The notes: generated from the sequence alone by a model not told the origin. Shown: positions 25,353 to 35,734, counted from the stretch's first letter. The stretch: DNA of 64,000 nt from Cyanobacteria bacterium FACHB-502 (GCA_014695325.1 JACJNZ010000019.1:1-64000); one strand, 5' to 3'. A program made the numbers and translations.

Positions 25353-27878
25353 ATGACTCTTGCAAATCGGTTTCAAAATCTTCCCGTCCTCGATCAGGCG
25401 CAAAAAGAGCAGGCATTTGTGCTGTGGTTTGAGCAGGTCGGCATTCACGATGTACCGGTCGTGGGCGGTAAAAATGCCTCGCTGGGAGAAATGATTCAGC
25501 AGCTTACACCCAGAGGCGTGAATGTGCCAACCGGGTTTGCAACGACTGCCTATGCATTTCGCTATTTCATGCGGCAGGCAGGGTTGGAACCAAGGCTGAG
25601 GCAGCTATTCGCCAATCTGGACGTAAACGATATGGCGCAGCTTCGGGAGTGTGGTAGACAGGCACGGACGCTGATTCTGGACACGCCCTTTCCGCCGGAA
25701 CTGGATCGGTCGATCGTGGATGCCTACATTCAGCTTTGCGATCGGTATGGAGCATCGCTAGATATCTGTGAGGGCATGCGCGGCTTAGAGCGGGAAGACT
25801 GCTTGAGCAAGCATAGCGGTGTGGATGTGGCAGTGCGATCGAGTGCAACGGCAGAAGATTTGCCTGATGCCAGCTTTGCTGGACAGCAGGAAACCTACTT
25901 GAATATTCACGGCATCAGTCGAGTGCTGGAAGCCTGCCATCTGTGCTTTGCCTCGCTGTTTACCGATCGAGCAATTTCCTATCGGACAATCAAAAACTTT
26001 GATCACTTTGAAGTCGCGCTCTCAGTGGGTGTGCAGAAAATGGTGCGATCGGATCTGGCAGCCTCGGGCGTGATGTTTTCGATTGATACAGAATCTGGCT
26101 TTGAGAATGCTGCACTGGTGACGGCGGCTTACGGGCTAGGCGAGAACGTGGTGCAGGGTGTGGTGAATCCCGATGAATACATCGTGTTCAAGCCGACGCT
26201 GAAGAAGGGCTTTCGTCCAATTCTGGAAAAGCGGTTGGGCAGCAAAGAAATCAAGATGATCTATGACATTGGCGGCGGCAAAGCCACAGTGAACGTCCCG
26301 GTTGCCAAGTCGGAGCAGCAGCAGTTTGCGATCCATGACGCCGAAATCCTTCAGCTTGCAGAATGGGCTTGCATTATTGAAGACCACTATTCCTCGGTTC
26401 ACGGCAGCAAAACGCCGATGGATATCGAGTGGGCAAAGGACGGCACAACCGGAGAGCTGTTTATCGTCCAGGCTCGCCCAGAAACGGTTCACTCCCAGAA
26501 GGTGGGCAATGTGCTGCGCTCTTATCGGCTGAAAGACCCGGCTCCGGCTAACGTGCTGCTCACCGGACGCGCTGTGGGCGACATGATTGGACAAGGCAAG
26601 GTGCGAATTATCACCGAACTCGATCAGCTTGAAGCGTTCCAGGAAGGCGAAGTGCTGGTGACGACGCGCACTGACCCCGACTGGGAACCGATTATGAAAA
26701 AAGCAGGAGCTGTAATCACCAATCAGGGTGGGCGGACCTGTCACGCGGCGATTATTGCCAGAGAGTTAGGCATTCCGGCAATCGTCGGCAGCGGCGATGC
26801 TACGGGTTTGCTGCATCACGGTCAGGAAGTGACGGTTTCCTGTGCCGCAGGCGAAGAAGGACAGGTTTATGCCGGACTGCTACCCTTTGAAGTCGAAGAA
26901 CTGCCGCTCGACAATTTGCCTCCCACCCGCACCAAAGTCCTGATGAATGTGGGCAATCCGCACGAAGCATTTGGACTGGCTGCCCTGCCCTGCGACGGCG
27001 TTGGACTGGCCCGCACTGAATTTATTATTGCCAACCACATTCGCGTGCATCCCCTCGCCCTGATGAACTTCGATCGCCTCGAAGACAAATTCGTAAAGCA
27101 GGAAATTGCTCGGATCACGGCTCTTTATCCCCACAAACCCGACTACTTTGTCAGCCGCTTAGCTTCGGGAATTGGCATGTTGGCAGCCGCCTTTCACCCG
27201 AACCCAGTGATTGTGCGAATGTCGGACTTCAAGAGCAATGAGTATGCGAACTTGCTGGGCGGCAGAGCCTTTGAGCCAGAAGAAGAAAACCCGATGTTGG
27301 GCTGGCGCGGTGCATCTCGCTATTATGACCCGAAATATCGCGATGCCTTTGCACTGGAATGTCTGGCGTTTAAGCGAGTGCGAGACGAAATGGGCTTAAC
27401 CAACGTGATTCCGATGATCCCTTTCTGTCGCACTCCCGAAGAAGGTCGCAAAGTGCTAGCAGAACTCGCGAAACACGGCTTAGTTCGGGGCGAAAACGGC
27501 TTGCAGGTCTATGTGATGTGCGAACTGCCGAGCAATGTCATCCTGGCAGACCAGTTCAGCGAAATCTTCGACGGCTTCTCGATCGGCTCAAACGACCTGA
27601 CTCAGCTCACCCTGGGACTCGATCGCGACTCCGCCCTGGTGTCTCACTTATTCGACGAGCGCAACGAAGCCGTGAAAGAGCTAATCCGCATGGTGATTCA
27701 GCGTGCTAAGGCAAAAGGGCGCAAGGTCGGCATCTGCGGCCAGGCTCCCAGCGATTACCCTGAATTTGCCGCCTTCCTGGTAGAGCAGGGAATTGATTCG
27801 ATCAGCCTCAACCCGGATACGGTGCTGAAGACGAGATTGACGATCGCGCAGACAGAGGGGCGGAGAGTGGGTAGATGA
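25353..27878 (+). CDS. ppsA: Phosphoenolpyruvate synthase (pyruvate, water dikinase)
   Basis: This enzyme makes phosphoenolpyruvate from pyruvate and ATP, releasing AMP and phosphate, in gluconeogenesis. The N-terminal ATP-grasp domain (from VVGGKNASLGEMIQ, with VAVRSSATAEDLPDASFAGQ) is followed by the phosphohistidine swivel domain, whose His464 lies in GGRTCHAAIIARELGIPAIVG. The C-terminal TIM-barrel domain has RTEFI, EENPMLGWRG and GSNDLTQLTLG. The 841-residue length is slightly longer than usual because of the insert around residues 130-145. ATG at 25353 has AGGAG a short way upstream. The gene stands alone on its strand. Confidence 0.95.
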   Translation: MTLANRFQNLPVLDQAQKEQAFVLWFEQVGIHDVPVVGGKNASLGEMIQQLTPRGVNVPTGFATTAYAFRYFMRQAGLEPRLRQLFANLDVNDMAQLRECGRQARTLILDTPFPPELDRSIVDAYIQLCDRYGASLDICEGMRGLEREDCLSKHSGVDVAVRSSATAEDLPDASFAGQQETYLNIHGISRVLEACHLCFASLFTDRAISYRTIKNFDHFEVALSVGVQKMVRSDLAASGVMFSIDTESGFENAALVTAAYGLGENVVQGVVNPDEYIVFKPTLKKGFRPILEKRLGSKEIKMIYDIGGGKATVNVPVAKSEQQQFAIHDAEILQLAEWACIIEDHYSSVHGSKTPMDIEWAKDGTTGELFIVQARPETVHSQKVGNVLRSYRLKDPAPANVLLTGRAVGDMIGQGKVRIITELDQLEAFQEGEVLVTTRTDPDWEPIMKKAGAVITNQGGRTCHAAIIARELGIPAIVGSGDATGLLHHGQEVTVSCAAGEEGQVYAGLLPFEVEELPLDNLPPTRTKVLMNVGNPHEAFGLAALPCDGVGLARTEFIIANHIRVHPLALMNFDRLEDKFVKQEIARITALYPHKPDYFVSRLASGIGMLAAAFHPNPVIVRMSDFKSNEYANLLGGRAFEPEEENPMLGWRGASRYYDPKYRDAFALECLAFKRVRDEMGLTNVIPMIPFCRTPEEGRKVLAELAKHGLVRGENGLQVYVMCELPSNVILADQFSEIFDGFSIGSNDLTQLTLGLDRDSALVSHLFDERNEAVKELIRMVIQRAKAKGRKVGICGQAPSDYPEFAAFLVEQGIDSISLNPDTVLKTRLTIAQTEGRRVGR

Positions 27879-27911
27879 GTGAGTGGGTCGGTGAGTGAGT
27901 GAGGAGATGCG

Positions 27912-27980
27912 GGGCAGGTTTTGCTTGAGATATGGGAGATATATCAGATCAACCACAAGACCTGCCCTTAGGGCATTTTT
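27912..27980 (+). terminator. Possible ppsA terminator
   Basis: GGGCAGGTTT at 27912-27921 can pair with AGACCTGCCC at 27958-27967. The second arm continues into a small GCCC-TTA-GGGC stem followed by ATTTTTG. Either structure could end the ppsA transcript. A GAGTGAGTGG-type purine spacer lies between the stop and this hairpin. Confidence 0.4.
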
Positions 27981-28171
27981 GAGGGGGAACAATTCGCGAT
28001 CGGGGAAGCGATCGAATGATTACCGTGGCTAAATCACGAGATCAGTTCGCTCCCCATTGCTGGAGAACGCTCAAACACTCAAAGTCCCTCAGAATTGACC
28101 CCTTTGGGGCTACCTAACGCAGTCAAACTCAATCCTTCACCCTTCAGTCCAGCAACACCAAAATTATTTTG

Positions 28172-28966
28172 CTATTTTGCGTCGCGTTCAACAGGCTCCC
28201 TGATTCGCGCTGTCACCAGGACGGCAGGTTGAGAACTGGCTTGCAGCGAAGGTACACGAGCATCGAGGATTTGCAGGCTTTCCAGCAGGGCGCAGCAAAC
28301 GATCGGCTCGGTTTCGCGGTTCAGCATCAGGCGAAAGGTTTCTGCTAGTTCTTTTGGGGTGAGCAATAAAGACGGGTGAGGTTGGGTGAGGGCGTGGGTG
28401 AGTTGCCGCACTGCCAGCAGTCGCTTGAGCGGGTCGGAGTCTGCCAAATCGATGAACCAGTCTCGATCAAGCGCGGAATTCAGGGGAGCGTGGCTGATCT
28501 GGGTCTGCCGCCAAACTTGCCATGCCAACAGACCTAAAACAGTCAGAACGGCTGTGCCCTGAAGCACAAACCCGACCGCTACCCAAGACGATTGCATTTC
28601 CTGCCAGATCGAGAGCGTTAGATAGCTCATCCCTACGACGAAAATGCTACTGCCAAGGGTCAATATAAAGGGGCGATCGACGGTTTGCCACCAGTGCTGG
28701 CAGATTGCCCACAGCCGTCTTCCCTGTCCCTGTTGCAGCAAATACCCCGCTGATAGCGTCAGTAGCCCCAGCCCCAGCGAAATGACCAGTCGCCAGTTCC
28801 ACAGCAGCAGCACGAGCAGCGCAGCCCCGCTCAACAGCCAGCCCTTCGAGGCAGAGCTATAGCGAACGATTTGCTGAACGCTGGGTCGCTCCAGCCATTG
28901 CAGCGCATAACGCCGAAAGGTTTGACGAAGCGGATATCGGGAACGGGATGAAGATGCTTGTGCCAC
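28172..28966 (-). CDS. Conserved membrane protein with C-terminal helical-repeat region
   Basis: No enzyme motif is visible in this 264-residue protein. A basic N-terminal segment is followed by four predicted membrane helices (residues about 42-80 and 100-150). A cytoplasmic part with DPLKRLLAVRQLTHALTQ and PKELAETFRLMLNRETEPIVCCALLESLQIL follows, which looks like one or two HEAT/armadillo-type helical repeats. Cyanobacterial homologues are, from memory, often labelled armadillo-type fold-containing proteins. A scaffolding role at the membrane is the natural inference, but no partner is known. It is divergent from the alkyltransferase-like gene, with about 160 bases between. Confidence 0.65.
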   Translation of the reverse strand: MAQASSSRSRYPLRQTFRRYALQWLERPSVQQIVRYSSASKGWLLSGAALLVLLLWNWRLVISLGLGLLTLSAGYLLQQGQGRRLWAICQHWWQTVDRPFILTLGSSIFVVGMSYLTLSIWQEMQSSWVAVGFVLQGTAVLTVLGLLAWQVWRQTQISHAPLNSALDRDWFIDLADSDPLKRLLAVRQLTHALTQPHPSLLLTPKELAETFRLMLNRETEPIVCCALLESLQILDARVPSLQASSQPAVLVTARIREPVERDAK

Positions 28967-29128
28967 AGGACTAACGAAAAATCACACGAAGGGGATGAAC
29001 AAGAGAAAATAGACTGAAGCCAGCAGACCGGGAAGAATCCCTGAAAGGGTCTGAGGCATACCGTCCAGAGTCTAGCGCTTCCAGCGGCTAATCTCCAGTC
29101 TATCGTCTTGAAACTATAGGAAATTTGG

Positions 29129-29551
29129 GTGTCTCCTGTGTCTACTTACGATGCCATTTATGCGATCGTCCGGCAGATTCCTTCCGGCAAGGTCGCAACT
29201 TATGGTCAAGTCGCAGAGTTGGCAAGCCTTCCGGGGCAGGCGCGGCTGGTGGGCTATGCCCTGTATCGGGTAGATATGCAGTTGGACGACATTCCCTGGC
29301 ATCGCGTGATTAATGCGAAGGGGAAAGTGTCCGAGTCTCCTTTTCGGCACGGAACCGATTACCTGCAACGATCGCTCCTGGAGCAAGAAGGCATCGTGTT
29401 CAGCAAACAGGGAAAAGTGAGTCTGCGGCAGTATCGCTGGCAGCCCGAATTTGTCTCAAGCCCCTACCGAATGGTTTCCGAAGCAGCGGCAGGCTCAGAC
29501 GACGGCACGAGCGACGGCTCCTCGCAGTCCGCAGGCATCAGCCCGGTCTGA
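29129..29551 (+). CDS. Alkyltransferase-like protein (ATL), MGMT family
   Basis: This small DNA-binding protein resembles O6-alkylguanine-DNA alkyltransferase, but its active-site motif reads PWHRV at residues 56-60 where the enzyme has PCHRV. The acceptor Cys is therefore Trp57. That substitution defines ATL proteins, which bind O6-alkylguanine without transfer and hand the damage to nucleotide excision repair. SGKVATYGQVA and ARLVGYAL, with the arginine-finger position Arg39, are intact. The fold ends near residue 108; the last 32 residues are low-complexity and lie antisense to the end of the cyclase gene. The start is GTG at 29129. Confidence 0.88.
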   Translation: MSPVSTYDAIYAIVRQIPSGKVATYGQVAELASLPGQARLVGYALYRVDMQLDDIPWHRVINAKGKVSESPFRHGTDYLQRSLLEQEGIVFSKQGKVSLRQYRWQPEFVSSPYRMVSEAAAGSDDGTSDGSSQSAGISPV

Positions 29552-31701
29552 TGAAATTCATAGCAATTTTTGCCGCGCTGTTTGGCGCGATACATAGCAG
29601 CATCGGCTTGTTTCAGCAAATCTGAGGGCGTGATGCTATCAATTGGATAAAGGCTAATGCCCACACTGGTCGAAATCGAGAGCAGTTCTCCTTGCAGGAC
29701 GATCTTCTGAGAAAGGGTCAGCAAGATCTTATCGGCAACGCAAATCACATCCGAGATGCTGGGAATTCCGGGCAGCACAACGACAAATTCATCGCCGCCC
29801 AGGCGAGCCACCGTATCACTACTTCGCAAACAGCCGAGCAGCCGTTGCGCCACAGTTCGCAGCAGCAGATCGCCGATGTGGTGTCCATAGGTGTCGTTGA
29901 TTTGCTTAAACCCATCCAGATCAAGGAACAGCACTGCCACCATTTGATTTGGGTTTGCCCAGGTGAGTGCGCTGCTGAGGCGTTCTTGCAGCAGTTTGCG
30001 GTTAGCGAGTCCGGTCAACAGATCATAGAAGGCAAGCCGGGTTAAGTCTTCTTTAGCTTGCTGTAGCTCAGCGTTGGACTGCACCAGCTCAGCCGCCGTA
30101 CGCCGCAGTTCTTCTTCCACCTGCTTGCGTCGGGTAATATCGCGAATCACTCCCACCAGAAACACATTGCCCGCCGCGTCTCGGTGCAGCGATCGCTTTG
30201 TGGCAATCAGATAAGTCACGCCTTTAGCATCGGTGAATTCTTCTTCGGTTTCCTGCTGAGTACCGCGCTGAAACGTGAGTTGATCCTGTTCCCAAAAGCG
30301 GTTGGCTTCCTGAGCCGGGAAAAAGTCGAAGTCTGTCTTTTCCAGCAGCACGTCGATCGGGTAGCCAATAAAGTGGGCAAATGCCCGATTCAGCACAATC
30401 CAGCGATGGGACTGATTTTTGACAAAGACTGGATCAGGAATCGTATTAATGATGGAATTGAGAAATTCCTTGGATTTCTTGAGTTCTCCTTCCTGGCGAG
30501 CAATGCGTCCGGTCATCGCGATCGTTGCACCCAGCAGAGCACTCAGCGGTGGCACGAGCGGCAGCCAGTATCCCAGCAAAAAAGCGACATAGCAAATGAG
30601 CATGAGTCCCAGGCTAGCCACCCCCACCCGAACCGCCGATCGCTCCAGCGGACGAACCCACCAGCAGAGCGCAGCCCCCACCCAGCACCAGAGCCAGAGC
30701 CAGAGAATCTTAAACCCTTCTGGCGGAACGTGCAGCAGCGGACGCTGATCCAGCACTGCGCTTAAAAGCTGGCTGACAAACTGCGCCTGTAGCTCGACTC
30801 CGCTAATCGGCAGCGAGTTGCCACCCAATCCTCCGCTGTAGGAGGTGTAAAAAACGTCGCGGACGCTATCCGACGTGGAGCCAATCAGCACAACGCGATC
30901 GCGCATGATTTCTGGATCGAATTCGCCTGATAAGACCTGCGAGAGCGACAAGGATTCAAATGCGGCGGCGGGACTGCGCGGATTTGCCAGAATTTGATAG
31001 CCGCCCACATCCGCTCGCATATAACCCCCAACCTGGGAGGCGATCGGCAGCAGCTTGAGTGACCCAATTTCGACCTGAGTGCCTCGGGCACGTAAGCCGA
31101 TTGATTCTGGCTCCAGGTATTTCAGAGCAAGTTTAAGGGCAAAACTGCGGTGCAGCTCTTGCTTAAGCTGAAGAAACAGCAGCGATCGACGCACCACGTT
31201 ATCCGCATCAATCACCACGTTGTTAAAGCCCACCTGCTGCTGACGCTCGAGGGTTGTGGGTGGGGCGACTGCGGCACTCTCGTTATCGGGCAGCTTTTCC
31301 GTGCCAATTAGGTTGGGTGTGGTGGCGAAAATTCTTTCTAGCTCAGCTTGACCCTCACCGACTGACAGATCGCGATACAGCGTTAGCCCGATCGCTCGCG
31401 GCTCAGCCGTGCGAACTCGTTCGATCAGGTTTGCCAGCACTTGATCAGGAATAGGCCAAGCTTGAATCTGGCGGATATCGGCATCGCTAATCGTCACCAG
31501 CACAATGCGCGGATCGGCTGCCTCGATCGGGCGCAGACGAAACATCTGGTCGAGCATTGCCAGCTCAGGAGCCTGTAGCAAGCCAAAATAGCGCAGCAGC
31601 AAAATACTCGCCGAGATCACAAGGCTCACTTTCCACAGCGGACGATGCTCTCTTTTGAGAAGCACACGCAACCAATTGAACTGTTTCCGAAACTGCCTCA
31701 T
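29464..31701 (-). CDS. CHASE2-PAS-GGDEF diguanylate cyclase
   Basis: This 745-residue membrane-anchored enzyme would make cyclic di-GMP in response to extracellular and intracellular signals. An N-terminal membrane helix is followed by a periplasmic CHASE2 domain (LRPIEAADPRIVLVTISDAD onwards) and a cluster of three membrane helices near residues 320-395. A PAS domain (SIINTIPDPVFVKNQSHRW) with its PAC segment, a short coiled coil and a GGDEF domain follow. The active site is complete, GGDEF at 635-639, and so is the product-inhibition site RSSD at 626-629. There is no EAL domain. The last 25 residues pass the end of the domain and overlap the ATL gene by 88 bases. Confidence 0.92.
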   Translation of the reverse strand: MRQFRKQFNWLRVLLKREHRPLWKVSLVISASILLLRYFGLLQAPELAMLDQMFRLRPIEAADPRIVLVTISDADIRQIQAWPIPDQVLANLIERVRTAEPRAIGLTLYRDLSVGEGQAELERIFATTPNLIGTEKLPDNESAAVAPPTTLERQQQVGFNNVVIDADNVVRRSLLFLQLKQELHRSFALKLALKYLEPESIGLRARGTQVEIGSLKLLPIASQVGGYMRADVGGYQILANPRSPAAAFESLSLSQVLSGEFDPEIMRDRVVLIGSTSDSVRDVFYTSYSGGLGGNSLPISGVELQAQFVSQLLSAVLDQRPLLHVPPEGFKILWLWLWCWVGAALCWWVRPLERSAVRVGVASLGLMLICYVAFLLGYWLPLVPPLSALLGATIAMTGRIARQEGELKKSKEFLNSIINTIPDPVFVKNQSHRWIVLNRAFAHFIGYPIDVLLEKTDFDFFPAQEANRFWEQDQLTFQRGTQQETEEEFTDAKGVTYLIATKRSLHRDAAGNVFLVGVIRDITRRKQVEEELRRTAAELVQSNAELQQAKEDLTRLAFYDLLTGLANRKLLQERLSSALTWANPNQMVAVLFLDLDGFKQINDTYGHHIGDLLLRTVAQRLLGCLRSSDTVARLGGDEFVVVLPGIPSISDVICVADKILLTLSQKIVLQGELLSISTSVGISLYPIDSITPSDLLKQADAAMYRAKQRGKNCYEFHQTGLMPADCEEPSLVPSSEPAAASETIR

Positions 31702-32467
31702 AAACCTTGCGCGAAGGGTGGTATTGCGTGGAGCTACCGTAGATAGAATGCCCGATGGTCGCCTGTCGATCGCACCAAAACGCTGATGTATAAACAGCCA
31801 GAAACAAATGAGCAGAAACAGGAAAAAACTTTAGATGATCCTAAAGTAGCAGGAAAGGAATGGAGCACCTAGCTTGCGCCTTTAGCAGAGCAATTCCTGA
31901 GAAGCAGCTTGGACAGTGAGAGCAGGCTTTGAGCAATAAACTTTGAGCAATAGACTTTGAGCGATAGACTTTGAGCAATAGACTTTGAGCCACAGACTTT
32001 GAAAAGAACGCAGAGGTTCCCTCCGTATAAAGCGGCATTGCCCCACGCCCTTGTCCCTACCGGGCACTTTGTCAACGCGACAAGGGCAATTCGACAACAA
32101 AATTTGAGAGATTATCAGCAATTTGGTACTCTTTGTTAAGGTTTGTGATCAGCCTTTTGAAAAAAGACCGTTTTACTGCTTGCGATCGATCGGGCAATCG
32201 GCGGCGTTGACACCCTGCAAACAGCTTCACATCGAAGTCCTGGCTTGCAGCAGTCTATACCTTAGAGCGGTTGTCTCAATTTTTGGGACAGTTCTAAGCT
32301 AACCAGTACGATTGCACCGTTTTATTCCTTGTTTTATTCCTTTGTTGAGTTGAACTGCTGAACGCGATCGCATAATTTCTTTAATCCTGACTATCCAGCC
32401 CAGTTCAGCAAAATTGTTCAATCTGCCACTGTAATCTTCGTTATATTGCGTCTAGGTAGGTACATTC
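31702..32467. other. Long divergent intergenic region before glgB
   Basis: This is the longest gap in the window (766 bases), between the divergent cyclase and branching enzyme genes. It contains the 14-bp tandem array at 31926-32009. Apparent open frames on the minus strand here are made largely of that repeat and are not credible genes. I see no RNA gene. A promoter for glgB is presumably near the 3' part. Confidence 0.45.
31926..32009. repeat. 14-bp tandem repeat array
   Basis: Five full units and one partial unit lie head to tail. The consensus is ACTTTGAGCAATAG, with first unit GCTTTGAGCAATAA and variants ACTTTGAGCGATAG and ACTTTGAGCCACAG. The units begin at 31926, 31940, 31954, 31968, 31982 and 31996. 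No unique spacers separate the units, so this is not a CRISPR array. Confidence 0.9.
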
Positions 32468-34762
32468 ATGTCCATGACCGTTGCACCAGAGCAAATCGAA
32501 CGGATTGTTTGGAATCAGCACCATGACCCGTTTGAAGTTTTGGGACCGCACCAGCTTCATCAAAACGGAAAATCCGTTTGGGCAGTGAGAGCCTACCTGC
32601 CCCGTGCCAATGCTGCCTGGGTCGTTTACCCGGATGAGCGCAAAGAATACCCGATGCACGCGGTTCACGATCCGCACTTTTTTGAGTGTGTGCTCGATGT
32701 CGATGAACTGAAAAACTATCAGTTGCGGATTCAGGAAGGCGAACACGAGCGGGTAGTTTACGACCCTTATGCGTTTCGATCGCCTAGCCTCACTGATTTT
32801 GATCTTCACCTGTTTTCCGAAGGGAATCATCACCGCATTTACGAAAAGCTCGGCGCACATCCGACTGAAGTTGACGGCGTCAAGGGCGTTTACTTTGCGG
32901 TCTGGGCACCGAATGCCAGAAATGTCTCAGTGCTCGGCGACTTTAACCAGTGGGATGGGCGGCTACACCAGATGCGGGTGCGCGGAAATGGCGTTTGGGA
33001 GCTGTTTATTCCCGATATTGGCGCGGGCACGAGCTATAAATACGAGATTAAAAATCACGCGGGTCACATCTACGAAAAATCCGACCCCTACGGCTATCAG
33101 CAGGAAGTTCGCCCCAAAACCGCCTCGATCGTCACTGACCTTTCTTCCTACGAATGGAAAGATAGCGACTGGATGGAGCAGCGTCGCCACACCGATCCCC
33201 TGACGCACCCTGTTTCAGTGTATGAGGTGCATTTGGGCTCCTGGTTACACGGCTCAGCGGCCGAACCTGCCCATGATCAAAACGGCAATGTGATTCCGCC
33301 CGTCATTGTGGCAGACCTGAAGCCAGGCGCACGGTTCCTCACCTATCGGGAACTCGCCGATCGTCTGATTCCTTATGTGAAAGAGCTGGGCTATACGCAC
33401 GTCGAGCTATTGCCGATCGCCGAACACCCTTTTGACGGTTCCTGGGGCTATCAGGTGACAGGCTACTATGCGGTAACCTCCCGTCATGGCACACCTCAAG
33501 ATTTCATGTATTTTGTCGATCAGTGCCACCTGAATGGAATTGGCGTGATTGTGGACTGGGTTCCTGGTCACTTCCCCAAAGACGGGCACGGGCTGGCATT
33601 CTTCGACGGCACGCACCTGTACGAATACGCCGACCCCCGCAAGGGCGAACACAAAGAATGGGGCACGCTGGTGTTTAACTATGCCCGCAACGAAGTGAGA
33701 AACTTCCTGGTTGCCAATGCCCTATTCTGGTTCGACAAGTTCCACATTGATGGGGTGCGGGTGGATGCAGTGGCATCGATGCTGTATCTCGACTATCAGC
33801 GTCCGACAGGCGAATGGGTCACAAACGAGTATGGTGGACGGGAAAACATCGAAGCGGCGGACTTTCTGCGGCAGATGAATCACCTCGTCTTTAGCTACTT
33901 TCCGGGGACATTGACGATCGCCGAGGAGTCTACGGCATGGCCAATGGTGTCCTGGCCCACTTATGTCGGCGGGTTAGGGTTCAACCTCAAGTGGAATATG
34001 GGCTGGATGCACGACATGCTCGATTATTTCCACATGGACCCCTGGTTCCGCCAGTTCCACCAGAACAACGTCACCTTCAGCATCTGGTACGCTTTTAGCG
34101 AAAACTTTATGCTGGCGTTGTCTCACGACGAGGTCGTCCACGGTAAAAGCCCAATGATCGGCAAAATGCCGGGTGATGAATGGCAAAAATTCGCTAACCT
34201 GCGCTGCCTCTATACCTATATGTTCACGCATCCAGGTAAGAAGACCCTGTTCATGAGCAATGAGTTCGGGCAGTGGAGCGAGTGGAATGTCTGGGGTGAT
34301 CTGGAATGGAATCTGCTTCAGTTTGAGGCACACCAGAAGCTGAAATACTTCATGAGTCGGCTGAATCAGCTTTACACCAGCGAACCCGCTCTGTATCAGG
34401 TTGATTTTACCCAGGAAGGCTTTGAGTGGATCGATTGCAGCGATAACCGCCATAGCGTCGTGTCCTTTATTCGCCAGGCAAAAGACCCAGACGAGTTTGT
34501 CATCACCGTCTGTAACTTCACGCCGCAGCCCCATTCGCACTATCGAGTCGGCGTGCCGGAGCTGGGCTTCTACACGGAGCTATTCAACAGCGATTCTCGC
34601 GAGTACGGCGGCAGCAACATGGGCAACCTGGGCGGTAAGTGGGCAGAGGAATGGTCATTTCACAATCGCCCTTACTCGATCGACCTCTGCCTCCCTCCGT
34701 TGGGAGTGCTGGTGCTGAAGCTCGATCGCCAGAAACCCAAAGAAGCTGGGCGATTGGAGTAG
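32468..34762 (+). CDS. glgB: 1,4-alpha-glucan branching enzyme
   Basis: This GH13 enzyme introduces alpha-1,6 branches into glycogen. The 764-residue protein has two N-terminal carbohydrate-binding-like modules (YDPYAFRSP, then [24 protein letters not shown]). The catalytic barrel has the nucleophile Asp433 in [10 protein letters not shown], the acid/base Glu486 in IAEES, and the third acidic residue in [12 protein letters not shown]-terminal beta domain follows. It is full length for a bacterial GlgB with the long N-terminus. The start ATG is at 32468, with a second ATG two codons later. Other glycogen genes are not adjacent. Confidence 0.96.
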   Translation: MSMTVAPEQIERIVWNQHHDPFEVLGPHQLHQNGKSVWAVRAYLPRANAAWVVYPDERKEYPMHAVHDPHFFECVLDVDELKNYQLRIQEGEHERVVYDPYAFRSPSLTDFDLHLFSEGNHHRIYEKLGAHPTEVDGVKGVYFAVWAPNARNVSVLGDFNQWDGRLHQMRVRGNGVWELFIPDIGAGTSYKYEIKNHAGHIYEKSDPYGYQQEVRPKTASIVTDLSSYEWKDSDWMEQRRHTDPLTHPVSVYEVHLGSWLHGSAAEPAHDQNGNVIPPVIVADLKPGARFLTYRELADRLIPYVKELGYTHVELLPIAEHPFDGSWGYQVTGYYAVTSRHGTPQDFMYFVDQCHLNGIGVIVDWVPGHFPKDGHGLAFFDGTHLYEYADPRKGEHKEWGTLVFNYARNEVRNFLVANALFWFDKFHIDGVRVDAVASMLYLDYQRPTGEWVTNEYGGRENIEAADFLRQMNHLVFSYFPGTLTIAEESTAWPMVSWPTYVGGLGFNLKWNMGWMHDMLDYFHMDPWFRQFHQNNVTFSIWYAFSENFMLALSHDEVVHGKSPMIGKMPGDEWQKFANLRCLYTYMFTHPGKKTLFMSNEFGQWSEWNVWGDLEWNLLQFEAHQKLKYFMSRLNQLYTSEPALYQVDFTQEGFEWIDCSDNRHSVVSFIRQAKDPDEFVITVCNFTPQPHSHYRVGVPELGFYTELFNSDSREYGGSNMGNLGGKWAEEWSFHNRPYSIDLCLPPLGVLVLKLDRQKPKEAGRLE

Positions 34763-34953
34763 GACGGGGAACTGAAGCTCAACGATCGGCGACAAGAATA
34801 GGGATAAGAGGACTTTGGAGGAGTTTCGGAGGGGCTAAAACGTCTCAACCTTCAGCCAGGGTTGTCACGATAAAACCAAGGCTCATTCAGGTTCAATTGT
34901 CTCCTTTTAGCTTCACGGCTACGATAAGAAACAGTGTCAGGAGTTGAACGGGT

Positions 34954-35448
34954 ATGTGGATTGCTGCGATCGTCTGCTTTTTTGTTGCCTTTGTGCTGGC
35001 AAGCCTGGTTGAATACTGGGTTCATCGCAAAATGCACGTTGCCCCGGAATCTACGCTGGGGGCGCGACATCTGGATCACCATAAGAAGAATGACGGACAG
35101 GGCGTGTTCTGGGAATTTCTGGACTATCTGAAGGGCAGCTTTTTTCTGATGCTGCCGATGTTCCTGGTATCCTGGCAGATGGGGTTGGGCTGGACGCTGG
35201 GTGGCGTTGCGTTTGCGGTCTTTTCTGCATACGCGCATCAGCTTCAGCACGAAGACCCAACCAAGTGCTTCTGGATGAAAATGCCTGTTCACTATGTGCA
35301 TCACAAGTACGGCATGTGGCATCACAACTTTGGACTGGCAGTAGACTGGTGGGACCACGTTTTCGGCACGTACAAAGCTGTTAATTGGCTGGACGAACAA
35401 GAATTAAGCCGCCCGACGCGAAGCCATCTGGAATTACGCTGGTGGTAG
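34954..35448 (+). CDS. Fatty acid hydroxylase/sterol desaturase superfamily membrane protein
   Basis: This 164-residue integral membrane protein has the di-iron histidine clusters of the superfamily: HRKMH, RHLDHHKK, HQLQHED, and HYVHHKYGMWHHNFG. Three or four hydrophobic segments surround them. Such enzymes insert hydroxyl groups or double bonds into lipids or carotenoids. Size and spacing are like those of CrtZ-type carotenoid hydroxylases and short fatty acid hydroxylases, but the substrate cannot be decided here. ATG at 34954 follows CAGGAG. It lies downstream of glgB with 190 bases between. Confidence 0.82.
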   Translation: MWIAAIVCFFVAFVLASLVEYWVHRKMHVAPESTLGARHLDHHKKNDGQGVFWEFLDYLKGSFFLMLPMFLVSWQMGLGWTLGGVAFAVFSAYAHQLQHEDPTKCFWMKMPVHYVHHKYGMWHHNFGLAVDWWDHVFGTYKAVNWLDEQELSRPTRSHLELRWW

Positions 35449-35734
35449 AATGCCGCGAAGCTGTTCGCCCCGTCGGAAAAATCAAAAAAATTGCAAAATT
35501 TAGGCTAAAAACTCAGGTGCAGGATTCGAGAGAGAGAGTTCAAGCTGCATGATCGATTAAGACAGCCTTCCAGCTTCTTGGATCGCTGTCTAATTTTTTA
35601 TCAGCGACGATCGTCTGGCTGAGATTTGTGCTGAAAGAATTCTGCGGTAGATTGATGATTGGAAGGGAGTGTTTTGGGTTTGGCGATCGTGCCTAACCAT
35701 TAGAAGCTTAGCAATTAGGAATTTAACCCATTCA

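Noticed and set aside
31926-32009. Possible CRISPR array
   Set aside because: Units are contiguous, 14 bp, with no unique spacers and no cas genes nearby.
31841-32121. Minus-strand open frames rich in repeated SKSIAQSLLLK-like sequence
   Set aside because: They are translations of the 14-bp tandem repeat. All three frames are open because 14 is not a multiple of three, and the sequence has no other coding features.
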